Source: Rhipicephalus microplus
Taxonomy: Eukaryota > Arthropoda > Arachnida > Ixodida > Ixodidae
Length of the DNA stretch: 64,000 bases
Assembly (NCBI RefSeq): GCF_043290135.1
Contig: NC_134702.1
Location: 86,640,317-86,704,316 of the forward strand
Direction of reading: 5' to 3'
Part shown: piece by piece, positions 52,009 to 64,000 of the stretch
Layout: each line of letters starts with the position of its first letter
How positions within the stretch are numbered: the first letter of the stretch is position 1
Program-made: the position numbers and the translations under genes
The notes under the pieces: generated by a model
Databases searched by the model: none
What the model saw: only the letters and a program-made list of their open reading frames with translations
What the model was told of the DNA's origin: nothing

Positions 52009-53655
52009 TATGGTCCGCATCCTCCTCAGTGTTCCCCCGAGGGAAGCTGCGGGCAATTTTTTTTCATGTGCCTACAATATCAAGCATGGCCATGCGGATA
52101 ATGATGAATAATATGTTAACCAAGCAGAGTGAGTGACCTTCGCGTTACAGCACAGTGACATGTGACATTCTGCCGTTATCTATACCTTGGCAGTAAATTT
52201 GTACACGAAACTGACGTCTCTCTCATTCTCCGTCTTTCCTGTCGTTTATTGAGAACTACTCCGATAACCTTCTTAATTTTTCGCGGACCCCAAGCATTCA
52301 ATTCCTCCGACCATTTTAGAAATTGCGTTAGCGTGTGTTGAATCGTGTCCGCATTTCTTTTTTGTAACACACAACAATGTCGCACTGCCGAGTCGTTTTA
52401 CTACATGATCCTTATAATTACAGCCAACATGGTGCCCAAACTGCAAGGCAGCAGCTATTGTGTCAAATCGTAAGTTTGGCTATATTTTATCACATTTTAT
52501 ACGATTTCTTGGTACTATTCGATTGCGTCCAACTTAGCATCTTTTTTGCAATAATTTTCGGAATATAGTACCAGTGTTCTTTCATTTGATATTGATCTCT
52601 GTACTACCTTTTGTATGTGCCTGCACGATCTTGCAGGTACCAGTACTTATGTACTCCAGCAGCTACTTTTCCTCAGTATGTGTTTCTTATGCCTAGCAAT
52701 GAGTGAAGATTGCACAGCACAAAGGGCCAATGTAAACTTCCTATTTGTATACGGGCAGCTACTGAACAACAAAGAACGTGCCGTAAAAATAGTAAAGTGT
52801 TCAGCTCTCAACATGTGATTGTTAGTATTTCTCATGCTGCTCGCGGAAGCCCAGCGTTCTGCTGATAATCATAAGGTAGCGAATTAAATTTCTGATCGTG
52901 TTTGTAACCTTCAAAATATTCCATATGTGGGAACGAAACAGTGCTACCTTAGGAAGTTCTGTAAAATGCCAGCCTTCACACTTTACACGTCTACACATTC
53001 GACCCCTGTGTGCACGTACACACCTACCCATGGACACAGTTGCTTGCGCCTATACGCTTGGCTGCACGCTAGCAGTTAAGCATGCTAAGAAAAATGAGGG
53101 CATAATCTCCTACACAAAGCTTAAAAAGTAAGCTGTTGCAGCTTCAATAAATGAGGAATTAAGACTCAACGATGTCTGGAAATGGCGTCGCCTCGGCTGT
53201 CTCGGCTAGCTATCCTTCCTGTGTTAAGAAGTTTCCAAATTTTCCTCACTTGTTTACAAGCTGCCGTCACGGACGCAAGATGTAACACGCGTGTATTTGT
53301 GCAAACGGTGATAATCCCTAGGTTCATTTCCCTTCATTTAAGCACTTGTGCATGCCTTTGGGTGGATGCCAGTGGCTTTGATTCATGTGGAAACGGATGC
53401 ACTGTTTGCGGGAAACAGTTCTTTTCAGTGTCATTAAACCATCGGTGTAAAGAGTGCATGAGTGACCGAAACAGCAGAGGTGCAGAGTGTGCGTTGTTAT
53501 AACAAGGTATGAAGTAATTGCAGAGCTGTACAAGGTTAAAAATGCGTTTAGACAGTCACCCTCCAGATCTCGTCACTGCAATTAACCGGGATAGACGCCT
53601 CGACGGTGCCTCGGGGTGTGCCCGAAAGAATGTCACCAGTTATTGAAGTACTCAC
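52009..53655. other. CAMKK intron, nothing else seen
   Basis: No repeat family or exon recognised. The right end carries the GTGAGT donor of the CAMKK micro-exon on the minus strand. Confidence 0.5.
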
Positions 53656-53681
53656 CTTGCCGCTGTATTCGCTCCGGTTTT
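53656..53681 (-). CDS. CAMKK: CAMKK 26-nt micro-exon
   Basis: AAAACCGGAGCG...GGCAAG lies between acceptor TTTTGTCACAG and donor GTGAGT. With one base from the upstream exon it encodes (E/K)NRSEYSGK, ending in phase 0 before AVDVWAMG. This aligns with vertebrate SETRKIFSGK, the loop between subdomains VIII and IX. The upstream exon with the activation loop was not found up to 64000. Confidence 0.8.
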
Positions 53682-54204
53682 CTGTGACAAAAGAACAAAA
53701 AAAAAGAACGTGAGTCAAGCACACAAATTTTTCGTCGCCTTTTTGTCAAATCAAAAGACTAAACGCAGTAGCAGTTTGTGCGTCACACAAGAATGAATGT
53801 GCACGCTCGATTCGGGAAATAAGTGGCTTAAAGAGGAATTGTGACTACAGAAATTGCTTGCTATATAATTATTTCACTTGTTCAAGACACGCGGGACGCC
53901 CATTAGAGATTAGAGAGCAAAGACACTGGAAACCACTTTCTCATCGTCCGCGTCTTTGGGTTTGTTCGCTTTTTGTGTGTGTGTTTCTTACGGGTGCAGC
54001 GCTGCTTGGCTACGCTATTTGAGATGACGTCTGACGTGGGACAAAGCGTGAATCTCAACATAACGTGCGTTCTGCGCTAACGAGTGCGAAGAGAGACGTA
54101 AAAATGCGTGAAGTTGGACATCTCATAATCGTTAATGGTACGTTCTGTTTCCATCTGCACACTAAACGAAGACAACCTGAAATAACCTAAAAAAAGTGGC
54201 ACCA
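53682..54204. other. CAMKK intron, nothing else seen
   Basis: No recognisable feature apart from short GT/T-rich tracts. Confidence 0.5.
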
Positions 54205-54455
54205 TATCCACGCAGTGAATGATGGAGAGTGAGGCGAAGAATTTGTCCGTCCATTCGTTCTTGCTTCCGCCCGTTCATGCGTCCGTCTTTGTGACTGTCC
54301 GTGCGTCCATCCGCCAGTCCGTGCGTGCGTCTGTTCGTGCATCCGTCCCTGCGTTCATCCATGCATCCGCCCCCGCGTCCGTTCATGCGTTCACCCATGC
54401 ATCTGTCTGTGTGTCCGTTCGTCCATCTATTGAACACTCCAAGTACAACCATCTC
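54205..54455 (+). repeat. Dispersed element with (TCCR)n core, copy 2
   Basis: Shares left flank (ATCCACGCAGTGAATGATG), a degenerate TCCG/TCCA tetranucleotide core and right flank (TCTATTGAACACTCC, then CCATCTCGCAT) with 9458-9735, on the same strand. Confidence 0.6.
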
Positions 54456-57400
54456 GCATCTTTTCATGATATATTTCCCACACAGAAGCACCTCCATCCA
54501 GCGGACCTTCCAAGGACTAAACGAGAGGTGGCACACGCACACTTTCTTACGGCTTACGCTTCGGGTCTACTTCCCACTTTTAACCACCTCGAGTTCATGG
54601 TATATACCAGTTTATTGTATTCATGGCACTGCGGTTCAACGCTCGCTAAACCTTTCTAAAACCAAGGAGGTTACACCCAGCGAGTATGACGTGGCAACTC
54701 TTTCTTGTCAGATAGTACTCAATGTACATGCCAATTGCTGCTAAGGGGGAATGAGAGACAGGAGAATTTGGCTTTTAGTTAACACGCACGCTGCGAATTT
54801 TTTTGTTCAACAACGCACAGAAAAAATCTCCCACGGGCACCACCTTGAAGGTCAAAATGTAAGACTCGTTACACACTACAACTACGATTACGAGGGACGA
54901 AAGGGTGCCGCTATAAGAAGCTTCGCACTCAGTGATCAATTAGATTTTGGTGCTCATTTGTAAGATGTATACACAGTCTTTACTTGTTTTTGATGTTTCG
55001 TTTATGTACGTACAAGTTAAGCGTACAAAAAACTTCCCTTTTTTGCCCCTAAAAACTACATCTGTGGTCCTCACGCACCTTCACGATTCACTGAGAGCGT
55101 CACTCGAGGGGTATGGGGAAGAAGGCGCCGAAGCAGCGGCAGTATGCAGTCCTGTGGTAAAAAACTCTGAAGCCCAGGTTAAAAATCACGTGATAGAAAA
55201 CTCCCTACGTGGTAAAACTGGATTTTGACATCATTTTACTACGTGCTTCAGAGGTGGTGGTAAAACTATGTCATGTACCATCTTTTACTTCAACACGAGG
55301 TAGTAACTTCAAACGCGAGGGAGTTTTCAGAGGTCATGAGCCGCAAAAACCCCAAACTCGGATAGTTTTTGCTTACAGTGTGTAGCCAATTTGTTCACCT
55401 AAAGATAAAGCTATATACGGTGTGCCTTCTCCCAACTTAACAATTGGCACGAGAATAATCATTGCGAAATGTCAGCTGTTTCCTGTGGAGAAACTGTAAA
55501 TGAGAGAATAGGAATTTATACAATTTGCTAACGCCATTTAGGTGGATCTGGATCTAATCACTGTGAGCGCTACGAGGTACTGAAAAATTTTTATGCTTAA
55601 ACATGCTCAGTTGTATTGTCATCACGGTATCATATTCACAAAACGGCTAATCCAAACTTTGAAGACAACAAGAGCTACTTGAAACAATGTTATGCGAAAT
55701 ATTTTTGGGCAGCTAGCAATTCAGCAGTGCTATGAATTACTATGTACATATCCGTGTTTCTTTTGTTCGCCCTTCAAGTGTTTTGTCGTGCGCTTGCGAT
55801 ATTCGTGCTGAATAAAATATTCCCGACCTCCACACTTATAACGTGCCTTAATCAAATAGTTTTCTCTGTGAATACATGGTGTTACCTTCGTCCCTGACAG
55901 AAGAGAGTGTTCTACGAGAAATTACCACAGGTGAGCAAGCAGATGAAAGGTGCAGCAAACGTAACAGAAACGCCTTATGTGAAACAATGCGGGTGTACAA
56001 CCAACCCGCCTTGACCGCCTACACCTATCCCTCCGACTCAACATGACAACTAGACAACCCCAATCTACGATTACCATTTTCTGCCTTGTGTGGTATGGTG
56101 CACCTTTTACAAACGTCAGTGCTCCCCGCATAGGAATGACAGACTGCGCTGCCCGTGACTGCTATACCACAGAGAGTAAACTAGTAATAGACCATCATAC
56201 ACATATGTCGTTTTTCTTACTACAGCTTCCAGAAAAAAGTATCTCACAGCTGTGTTTGCACACGTTGACAATCAGTCGTTTTCGATCAGAAGATGTAAGA
56301 AAGCCAGAGCATTTGATCTCCAACCTAGAGGATGACAAGGACACTGCTGAAGTTTCTGCCGGGAACTTTCTTTGAAAGATTATGTCACTCCTACGTACGT
56401 GCGTGTGTGCGTTTCTACTTCACTTTCTTCCTCCTTTTCCCCCTCTAGATATTTTCTTTTTTCCCTTTTGGTCATCCCTCACGCATTGTCCTGTCCAGGA
56501 TAGCAAAGCAAATACCTTCTGTTTACTAAGACCTATTTGCGTGCTGCTCATTTTTGACTCGCATTTGCAGTATGCAACCAACATCAGGCTGCATTTGGCA
56601 ATGTTTGGCCAAACTGGCTTTAACATCATGCATCGAACAGCCAATATTACTGGAAATTGTTCATTATATTCAGCAAACACTTTGAACTAGAGCTGTCATT
56701 AGTTAACAGAAGCCGATATCAGCCATCTTATCAATAAAAATAGCCGCCAAAACCTCTGTATGATAGGGTTGTTTCCTTCGGAAAATGGATTGCGTACATT
56801 CCTTCTGCGTCAATTGTTATTTTTTACATCCCTGTGCCGCGTTTGTACATACAGCTACACTCACAGACATTTTTCGTTAAAATCTAACCAAAGAATCTTT
56901 ACGCATCAAAGGGCCATGCACTCTATTGTCGCGCTAAACCGTATGCGAAAACTCACGCCACACCATCTTTGGGTGTCGTGCTGAGTATCTAAGCGGGAAG
57001 GACGGCTCCTGGCACTGGGGCTTGTATTCACCAACCTCATCCTTATCGCTCGATTAACCGATAGCTTTCAAGAGTATCGAAAGTTGGGCTTGTTAGATAT
57101 GCATCGTATAACGATCGTTTAAGCACACAAAGAAACACACACACAAAAAAAAACTGGGAACAAGCAATTTTTCTCGACTAGAAGATTTTTCTGAAAGAGA
57201 ATAATATATAGGCAGGTGCTTGTCCCCTCTTCCTTTGTGTTTCTACTTGCGCTTAAACGACAGTTATACCAAACTGATAACTTGTCCCTTTAATACGCTT
57301 TAAAAACAAGTCTGGATGTGACGCCCACAAAGCAACATCAAATATATTTTGTCTTGCTTGCTGGTTAATGCTCCTGCAATTGATTTAATTTGGGTGTGAG

Positions 57401-57522
57401 GCCTTGGTTTTAGTAAGGGACGGCGCACTACTCTCCCATAGTTGAATACGAAGCACTCGCAGTCGTTTAACACTTTATGTATATATATAGATATATATAT
57501 ATATGTGTGTATATGTATATAT
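54456..57522. other. CAMKK intron; no exon recognised
   Basis: I looked on the minus strand for the kinase activation-loop exon (GTPAFMAPE-like) and did not find it. No repeat family is obvious apart from AT-rich tracts just before the Gypsy element. Confidence 0.45.
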
Positions 57523-57650
57523 TGTTAGCATTTTTCATACGCGTCATCTTATATGTACATACTCATCATCATCAGTCTGACCTGTGTTGTGGGGCAGAGG
57601 CTAGGCAAATAAAAGAAGTGACGTCTTACACTCAAAAACGTTGCTTTACA
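57523..57650 (+). repeat. Gypsy 5' LTR (128 bp)
   Basis: Runs from TGTTAGCATTTTTCATACGC to CGTTGCTTTACA. It shares the core ACGCGTCATCTTATATGTAC and GTGTTGTGGGGCAGAGGCT with the 3' LTR. The differences indicate an older insertion than the nested element at 31.5 kb. Confidence 0.85.
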
Positions 57651-57772
57651 AGTAGTGGAGAGTGCTTTCCGGTCCCTTGGTCCTATCCCTGCAGCGCTTT
57701 TTCGTTATCTTCGACTAAGAATCATCCCTGGAGCTCCGGTCGGGTCGCCCTCTGCGCAGTCAGCCTACGGTC

Positions 57773-58255
57773 ATGTTGCAGGACGAGCACAACAACACGG
57801 CTCCATCCACCCCACCTGCACCCCTGGGAATGCCTTCTTGGACTGTCACCGCCCCTCAAAAAGATCCACCGATGTTCGCCGGCCTTCGCGGTGAAGACGT
57901 TGAAGAATGGTTGGATGAGTACGACCGTGTGAGTGCGCTTAACTATTGGCATGATTCTGTCAAGCTGTCTCGTGCACCGTTCTATCTGACGGGTGTCGCT
58001 AAGACATGGTTTCTCAACCATCAGCTGGATTTCCCAGACTGGCCTACCTTTAGGTAGGAGCTCCGTCAGATATATGCCAACCCTTCTGTACGTGCAGACA
58101 TCGCCAAACGGAAGCTTGCTGAACGTGTCCAGCACTCCGGCGAGTCCTATACTTCGTACATTCAAGATGTCCGTGCCCTATGCCGTCGCGTCGACAGCTC
58201 GATGGCGGAGCATGACCGTGTTCGCCACTTGCTCAAGGGTATAGGCGCCGCGAGG
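57773..58255 (+). pseudogene. Gypsy gag, broken
   Basis: The capsid-like start includes PPMFAGLRGEDVEEWLDEYD and AKTWFLNHQLDFPDWPTF. An in-frame UAG at 58055-58057 is followed in the same frame by Gag-like sequence (IYANPSVRADIAKRKLAERV, SGESYTSYIQDVRALC). The frame then breaks near 58250. It matches the DUF/retrotrans_gag type of tick Gypsy elements. Confidence 0.8.
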
Positions 58256-58296
58256 AGCTACAGCTCTAGGCCACCTCGTCATCTTGTGAGCTCCGC

Positions 58297-58815
58297 ATGT
58301 CGCCTTTTGCAGGCAGCCTCCGCAATATTGTGAGGGATGAACTAGCGTCCATGACATGTGAGCAAGTCCCGAGCTCGCATACCACTCTAAAACCGACGTA
58401 CACTCAGGCGGTTGCAGCGTCACCTCCTCAGCAATCACCACAGTATGGGTCAAGTATGCAGCCTTCAGTGAATGTCCTCGCCCCAAGAGCAACGCCCCCG
58501 TCTTCTCAAGCCTGGCGCCCATCTAGACCAATTTGCTATTATTGCGTGATACGCGGCCACATCTCACGGTTCTGTCGTCGACGTCAACAAGACGAAAGGC
58601 GTGGCTATGGTGACTTCGAGAGGGAGGAGTTTGCGCCTGCTCCACAACATCACCACCCATGCCAACTGTACCAACGGCGCTCACCCTCTCCACAGAACTT
58701 CGATGCAGCCAGTACCTTCCACTCCTCGCGCCGTCACTCCCCGTCACCTATGCACCGTTCCTCGTCACTACTTCGTCCAGCTACCACAGCATCTGATCAT
58801 CGCCCGGAAAACTAA
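58297..58815 (+). pseudogene. Gypsy nucleocapsid region
   Basis: An open frame with a CCHC knuckle, CYYCVIRGHISRFC (C80, C83, H88, C93 of this frame), followed by basic, Ser/Arg-rich sequence. It is in a different frame from the preceding gag part. Confidence 0.75.
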
Positions 58816-58895
58816 ACAGTGCAGCTTCAGGAGGTAAAGCTGCATTTTGCGGACTGCATCGAACTCCTCCGGAACGCCCCTCAAATGTACTTTCA

Positions 58896-59648
58896 GTGTG
58901 TGTTGAGGGCATATGGACTGAAGCCTTGGTGGACACAGGTTCATCGCTCTCAGTTATTAGTGTGGACTTGTGTTCCCGTTTGCGCAAAGTGAAGACACCG
59001 TATGATGGCCCTCCCCTTCGTTGTGCTAATGCGGTTTTTGTTCAGCCTTCTGGTGTTTGCACAGCAGAAGTTTTTATTGAGGGCATCCTTCACCATATAG
59101 AGTTCGTCATTCTGTCATCGTATACCAATGCGCTCATTTTAAGATGGGACTTTCTCTCCTCAGCTTCAGCCGTGATATCTTGCCGTCAGAGGGTCATTCG
59201 CATGTCAGATACTGCGCTTTCGTCTGATAACTATGTCCATAACCAGCGTTTTGTCACCGCTGATGACTGTTTTATTCCTCCAGGTAATGAGCATATCCTG
59301 ACCCTGACATCAGATAAGACCGGTACAGGTGATGTGTTCCTAGCAACGTGTGGACGTTTCATCTCTGGTGGACTTACCATCACTCCTAGCCTGGTGCTCT
59401 TTCGTGATGGCAGAGCATTAGTTACGGCAGTTAACCCCACTTCATTGCCTGTTGCACTGCTCCAGGGCACCAGTGTGGTTTGCTTCACAGATACCGAACC
59501 ACTTTCTCTGGTGCCCCTTCACACAAACTCGCCATCTTTCTCTACAAGTACTGATGACCATGCTACAACGGCTGCTTTAACAGCCACAATAAATCCCAAT
59601 CTCACGTCAGCGCAAAAGCAAGAATTTTTGGGTATGCTTAAAAAATAA
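58896..59648 (+). pseudogene. Gypsy protease region
   Basis: An open frame of 250 codons. The retropepsin active site is EALVDTGSSLSVIS (D13-T-G of this frame), followed by LILRWDFLSSASAVISC, where an I-L-G-x-D-F motif is usual. The rest is a linker to reverse transcriptase. It ends at a stop (59646-59648), and the homologous reading resumes just downstream. Confidence 0.8.
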
Positions 59649-59668
59649 AGCGCTTCATTTGATGTATC

Positions 59669-60330
59669 TTCCAAGCTTCTGGATCGCACTTCTGTCGCCG
59701 TGCATCGAATTGAAACGGAAGGCAATACAATCGTACGCCACCGCCCATATCGAGTGTCATACGCAGAGCGGAAAATCATCGAGGACTACGTTGCTGATAT
59801 GCTCAAACAAGACGTTATCTGGCCTTCGTCGAGCTCGTGGTCTTCACTTGTAGTGCTAGTACGAAAGAAGGATGGTTTGGTGCGATTCTGCGTCGATTAT
59901 CGAGCACTTAATAAGATCACGCGCAAAGACGTCTACCCAATGCCACGAGTTGACAACGCACTTGACTCTCTGCAAGGCGCTGAATTTTTCTCCAGCCTCG
60001 AATCAAGGTATGGTTATTGGCAAATACCTATGCACGAAAAGGACAAATAAAAAACTGCCTTTGCAACACAAGACGGGCTGTACGAATTCAACGTCATGCC
60101 ATTCGGTTTATGCAACGCTCCTGCCACGTTTGAACGCATGATGGACACAGTTCTACGCGGCCTAAAATGGAAAACATGTCTGTGTTATCTAGATGACATC
60201 GTCATTTTCTCCTCTTCTTTTCGCCAGCATCTTGATCATTTGGACTGAGTTTTGACGTGTATTTCTAGTGCTGGACTACAGCTTAACACAAAAAATGCCA
60301 ATTCGTCAACAAGAACATCAAGGTGTTGGG
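59669..60330 (+). pseudogene. Gypsy reverse transcriptase, broken
   Basis: Contains VLVRKKDGLVRFCVDYRALN, YPMPRVDNALDSLQGAEFFS, VMPFGLCNAPATFERMMD and the catalytic YLDD (about 60187-60198). An in-frame UAA lies at 60048-60050. The first catalytic Asp of the usual LDLRSGYWQ motif reads Glu here (SLESRYGYWQ). Another stop follows the YLDD region near 60246. Confidence 0.88.
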
Positions 60331-60985
60331 CCACCTTGTCAGCAAAGATGGCATTCATCCGGATCCTGAGAAGCTTGCTGCCATGATACGCTTCCCTCGG
60401 CGAGAAATTCAGAAACACCTACGAAGTTTCTTGGGCCTGGCCTCCTACTTCTGCTGCTTCATTAGTCATTTTGCTGCCATCGCGTCGCCACTGCACAAGC
60501 TGCTCACATCCGTATCAACTTTCGCTTGGAACGACGTCTGCGAGCATGCCTTTCAAGCCCTCAAGAATGCCTTAACGTCCGACCCCGTTCTGTGCCATTT
60601 CGACGAGAACGCACCTACATATCTGCACACCGACGCGAGCAGACATGGCATTGCTGCAGTTCTTCTACAGCGGGATGCCACTTGACGAGAAAGAGTTATA
60701 GCGTATGCTAGTGGTGCTCTTACGGCTGCTGAACAGAACTACTCCATAACTGAGCAGGAGTGCCTTGCTGTCGTTTGGGCCATACAAAAATTTCGACCAT
60801 ATCTTTATGGATGCCACTTCACGGTTATTACATACCACCACGCCTTGTGCTGGCTCTCGACACTGAGAAACTTGTCTGGTCGCCTCGGTCGTTGGGTGCT
60901 CCGCCTACAAGAGTACGATTTTAGCGTCATCTTTTAAGTCTGGAAAAAGACACCAAGATGCAGATGCTCTCTCTCGCTGTCTCCT
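60331..60985 (+). pseudogene. Gypsy RT thumb and RNase H, broken
   Basis: Contains GHLVSKDGIHPDPEKL, SFLGLASYFCCFISHFA, the RNase H start YLHTDASRHGIAAVLLQ with its catalytic Asp, and [19 protein letters not shown]. Stops occur near 60683 and 60936. Confidence 0.85.
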
Positions 60986-61139
60986 TCCATTTTCATCATC
61001 AAGTACCTCAGCTTATTGCTCGTCTGGAGGGCAAGGCACTGCGTTACCCCTCACATTTTCACACCTTGCGGTTATCGACACGCCGGCTTTAAATCGCTAC
61101 ACCGAGTTCGCCACACGCCAGCGTGATGATCCTTATTGA

Positions 61140-62225
61140 AATCGCATTATCCAACGCCTAAATGGCATATCACCTACTCCTAATGCTAGATTGCGCCGAC
61201 AACTACGGCAATTTAAGCTCGATAACAATGTGCTCCATCGTTACGTTTACCCTACTGATGGACACCGCTGGGTTCCAGTACTCCCGCGTTCTCTACGTCA
61301 TCAAGTCCTCGAAGCCTTTCACGACGACCCATGTGCAGGCCATTTGGGATTTCACAAAACACAAAGCCGCATCAGAAACCGTTTCTTCTGGCCAGGCATC
61401 TCTACCTTTGTGGCCAAGCACGTTGCATCTTGCCATCTGTGTCAACGGGGAAGCGACCAACTTCGTGTCCTGCTGGCCTTCAACAACCTATTCCGTGTAC
61501 CGAGACTCCATTTGCCATCATTGGCATAGACCTACTCGGACCTCTCCCCATCACGCCAGCAGGTAATCGTTGGATTGTGACTGCTGTCGATCACCTGACA
61601 CGGTACGCAGAGGCTGCTGCAATACGCACAAGTTCTGCTTCAGACGTCGCAGACTTCTTGCGCAACACCATGGTATTGCGTCATGGTGCACCTCGCGTCC
61701 TCCTGAGTCATCGCGGCAAAACGTTCCTGTCCACCATATTCGAAACGCTGCTCACAACCTGTGGCACAGTACTTAAGACGACGTCAGCCTACCATCCCCA
61801 AACTAATGGGCTGAAATAGAGATTTCATCGGACACTAACAGACATGCTGTCGATGTACATCGCACCAAACCACGACAACTGGGATACAATTTTGCCTTTT
61901 GTGACGTTTGCCCATAACACCGCTGTTCAAAGAACTACTGGCTAGTCGCCTTTTCACCTCGTGTACGGCCGTTCACCGACATTCACCATCGACATCTCTT
62001 TCCTAAATGTGCCAACCGACGCCTCGGCAACCGTATTCGTACACCTGGATTGCGTAACAAGTTTCAGTCACGCTTCATTGGACCATATACAACCAATGAA
62101 CAAACGTCCGCAGTGAACTATCGTGTCACTCCCACCGACCTTTCTTCGGATCGTCGCTGTCGTGTTTCGGAGATTGTCCACGTATCGCGTCTGAAGCCAT
62201 TCGTTCGACGTTCCGTTTCCGTCTA
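61140..62225 (+). pseudogene. Gypsy integrase, broken
   Basis: The zinc-binding part has HDDPCAGHLGFHKTQSRIRN and CHLCQRG (HHCC). A frameshift near 61490 leads into the core, IIGIDLLGPLPI. The second catalytic Asp is His (LLSHRGKTF, where DRGKTF is usual). The catalytic Glu position after QTNG is a stop (61817-61819). The C-terminus ends HVSRLKPF before 62225. Confidence 0.85.
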
Positions 62226-62268
62226 AGACGCGTCCGGGCTGACCGCTTACGCGTGGGGGGAAAATAAG

Positions 62269-64000
<1,732 letters not shown>

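Overview
The window is eukaryotic and looks like genomic DNA of a hard tick (Ixodidae, probably a metastriate such as Rhipicephalus or Dermacentor). The reasons are a tRNA-headed SINE that resembles the tick Ruka family as I remember it, several arthropod-type LINEs and LTR elements, long introns and abundant simple repeats. There are no operons, ribosome binding sites or CRISPR arrays. The species call is an inference from repeat content.

The only host gene I can support is the 3' half of a calcium/calmodulin-dependent protein kinase kinase (CAMKK) on the minus strand. Six coding exons at 53681-53656, 50410-50289, 47787-47700, 47125-46997, 28770-28637 and 26189-26126 join with consistent phases and GT-AG introns. 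They encode the kinase C-lobe from subdomain VIII/IX to XI, the calmodulin-binding tail and a stop codon. The N-terminal exons lie beyond 64000. Most of the other sequence from 26 kb to 64 kb is intron.

Region by region: 1-4.4 kb has no recognisable gene. 4.6-8.9 kb is an apparently intact CR1/L2-type LINE with two open frames, and ORF1 starts with a 2A-like ribosome-skipping motif. 9-26 kb is gene-poor, with several SINE copies (most with target-site duplications), an RTE LINE fragment split by a SINE, a LINE 3' end and a tetranucleotide-rich repeat. 26-28.8 kb holds the last two CAMKK exons, with a SINE that was itself split by a TTAA-flanked MITE. 29.4-46.8 kb is a tandem array of one non-autonomous LTR retrotransposon (four 1.13-kb LTRs and three internal regions coding only Gag and protease). 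A different, young LTR element is nested in one internal region. The whole array sits in one CAMKK intron, in the sense orientation. 47-53.7 kb holds the other CAMKK exons, bracketed by two long tetranucleotide arrays that are complementary in the pre-mRNA, plus a promoter-like repeat interrupted by a SINE. 57.5-62.4 kb is a decayed Ty3/Gypsy element with 130-bp LTRs, antisense to CAMKK. 62.5-64 kb shows nothing recognisable.

The features most worth following up are the 2A/LINE translation strategy, the tandem LTR array, and the complementary repeats around two in-frame kinase exons.
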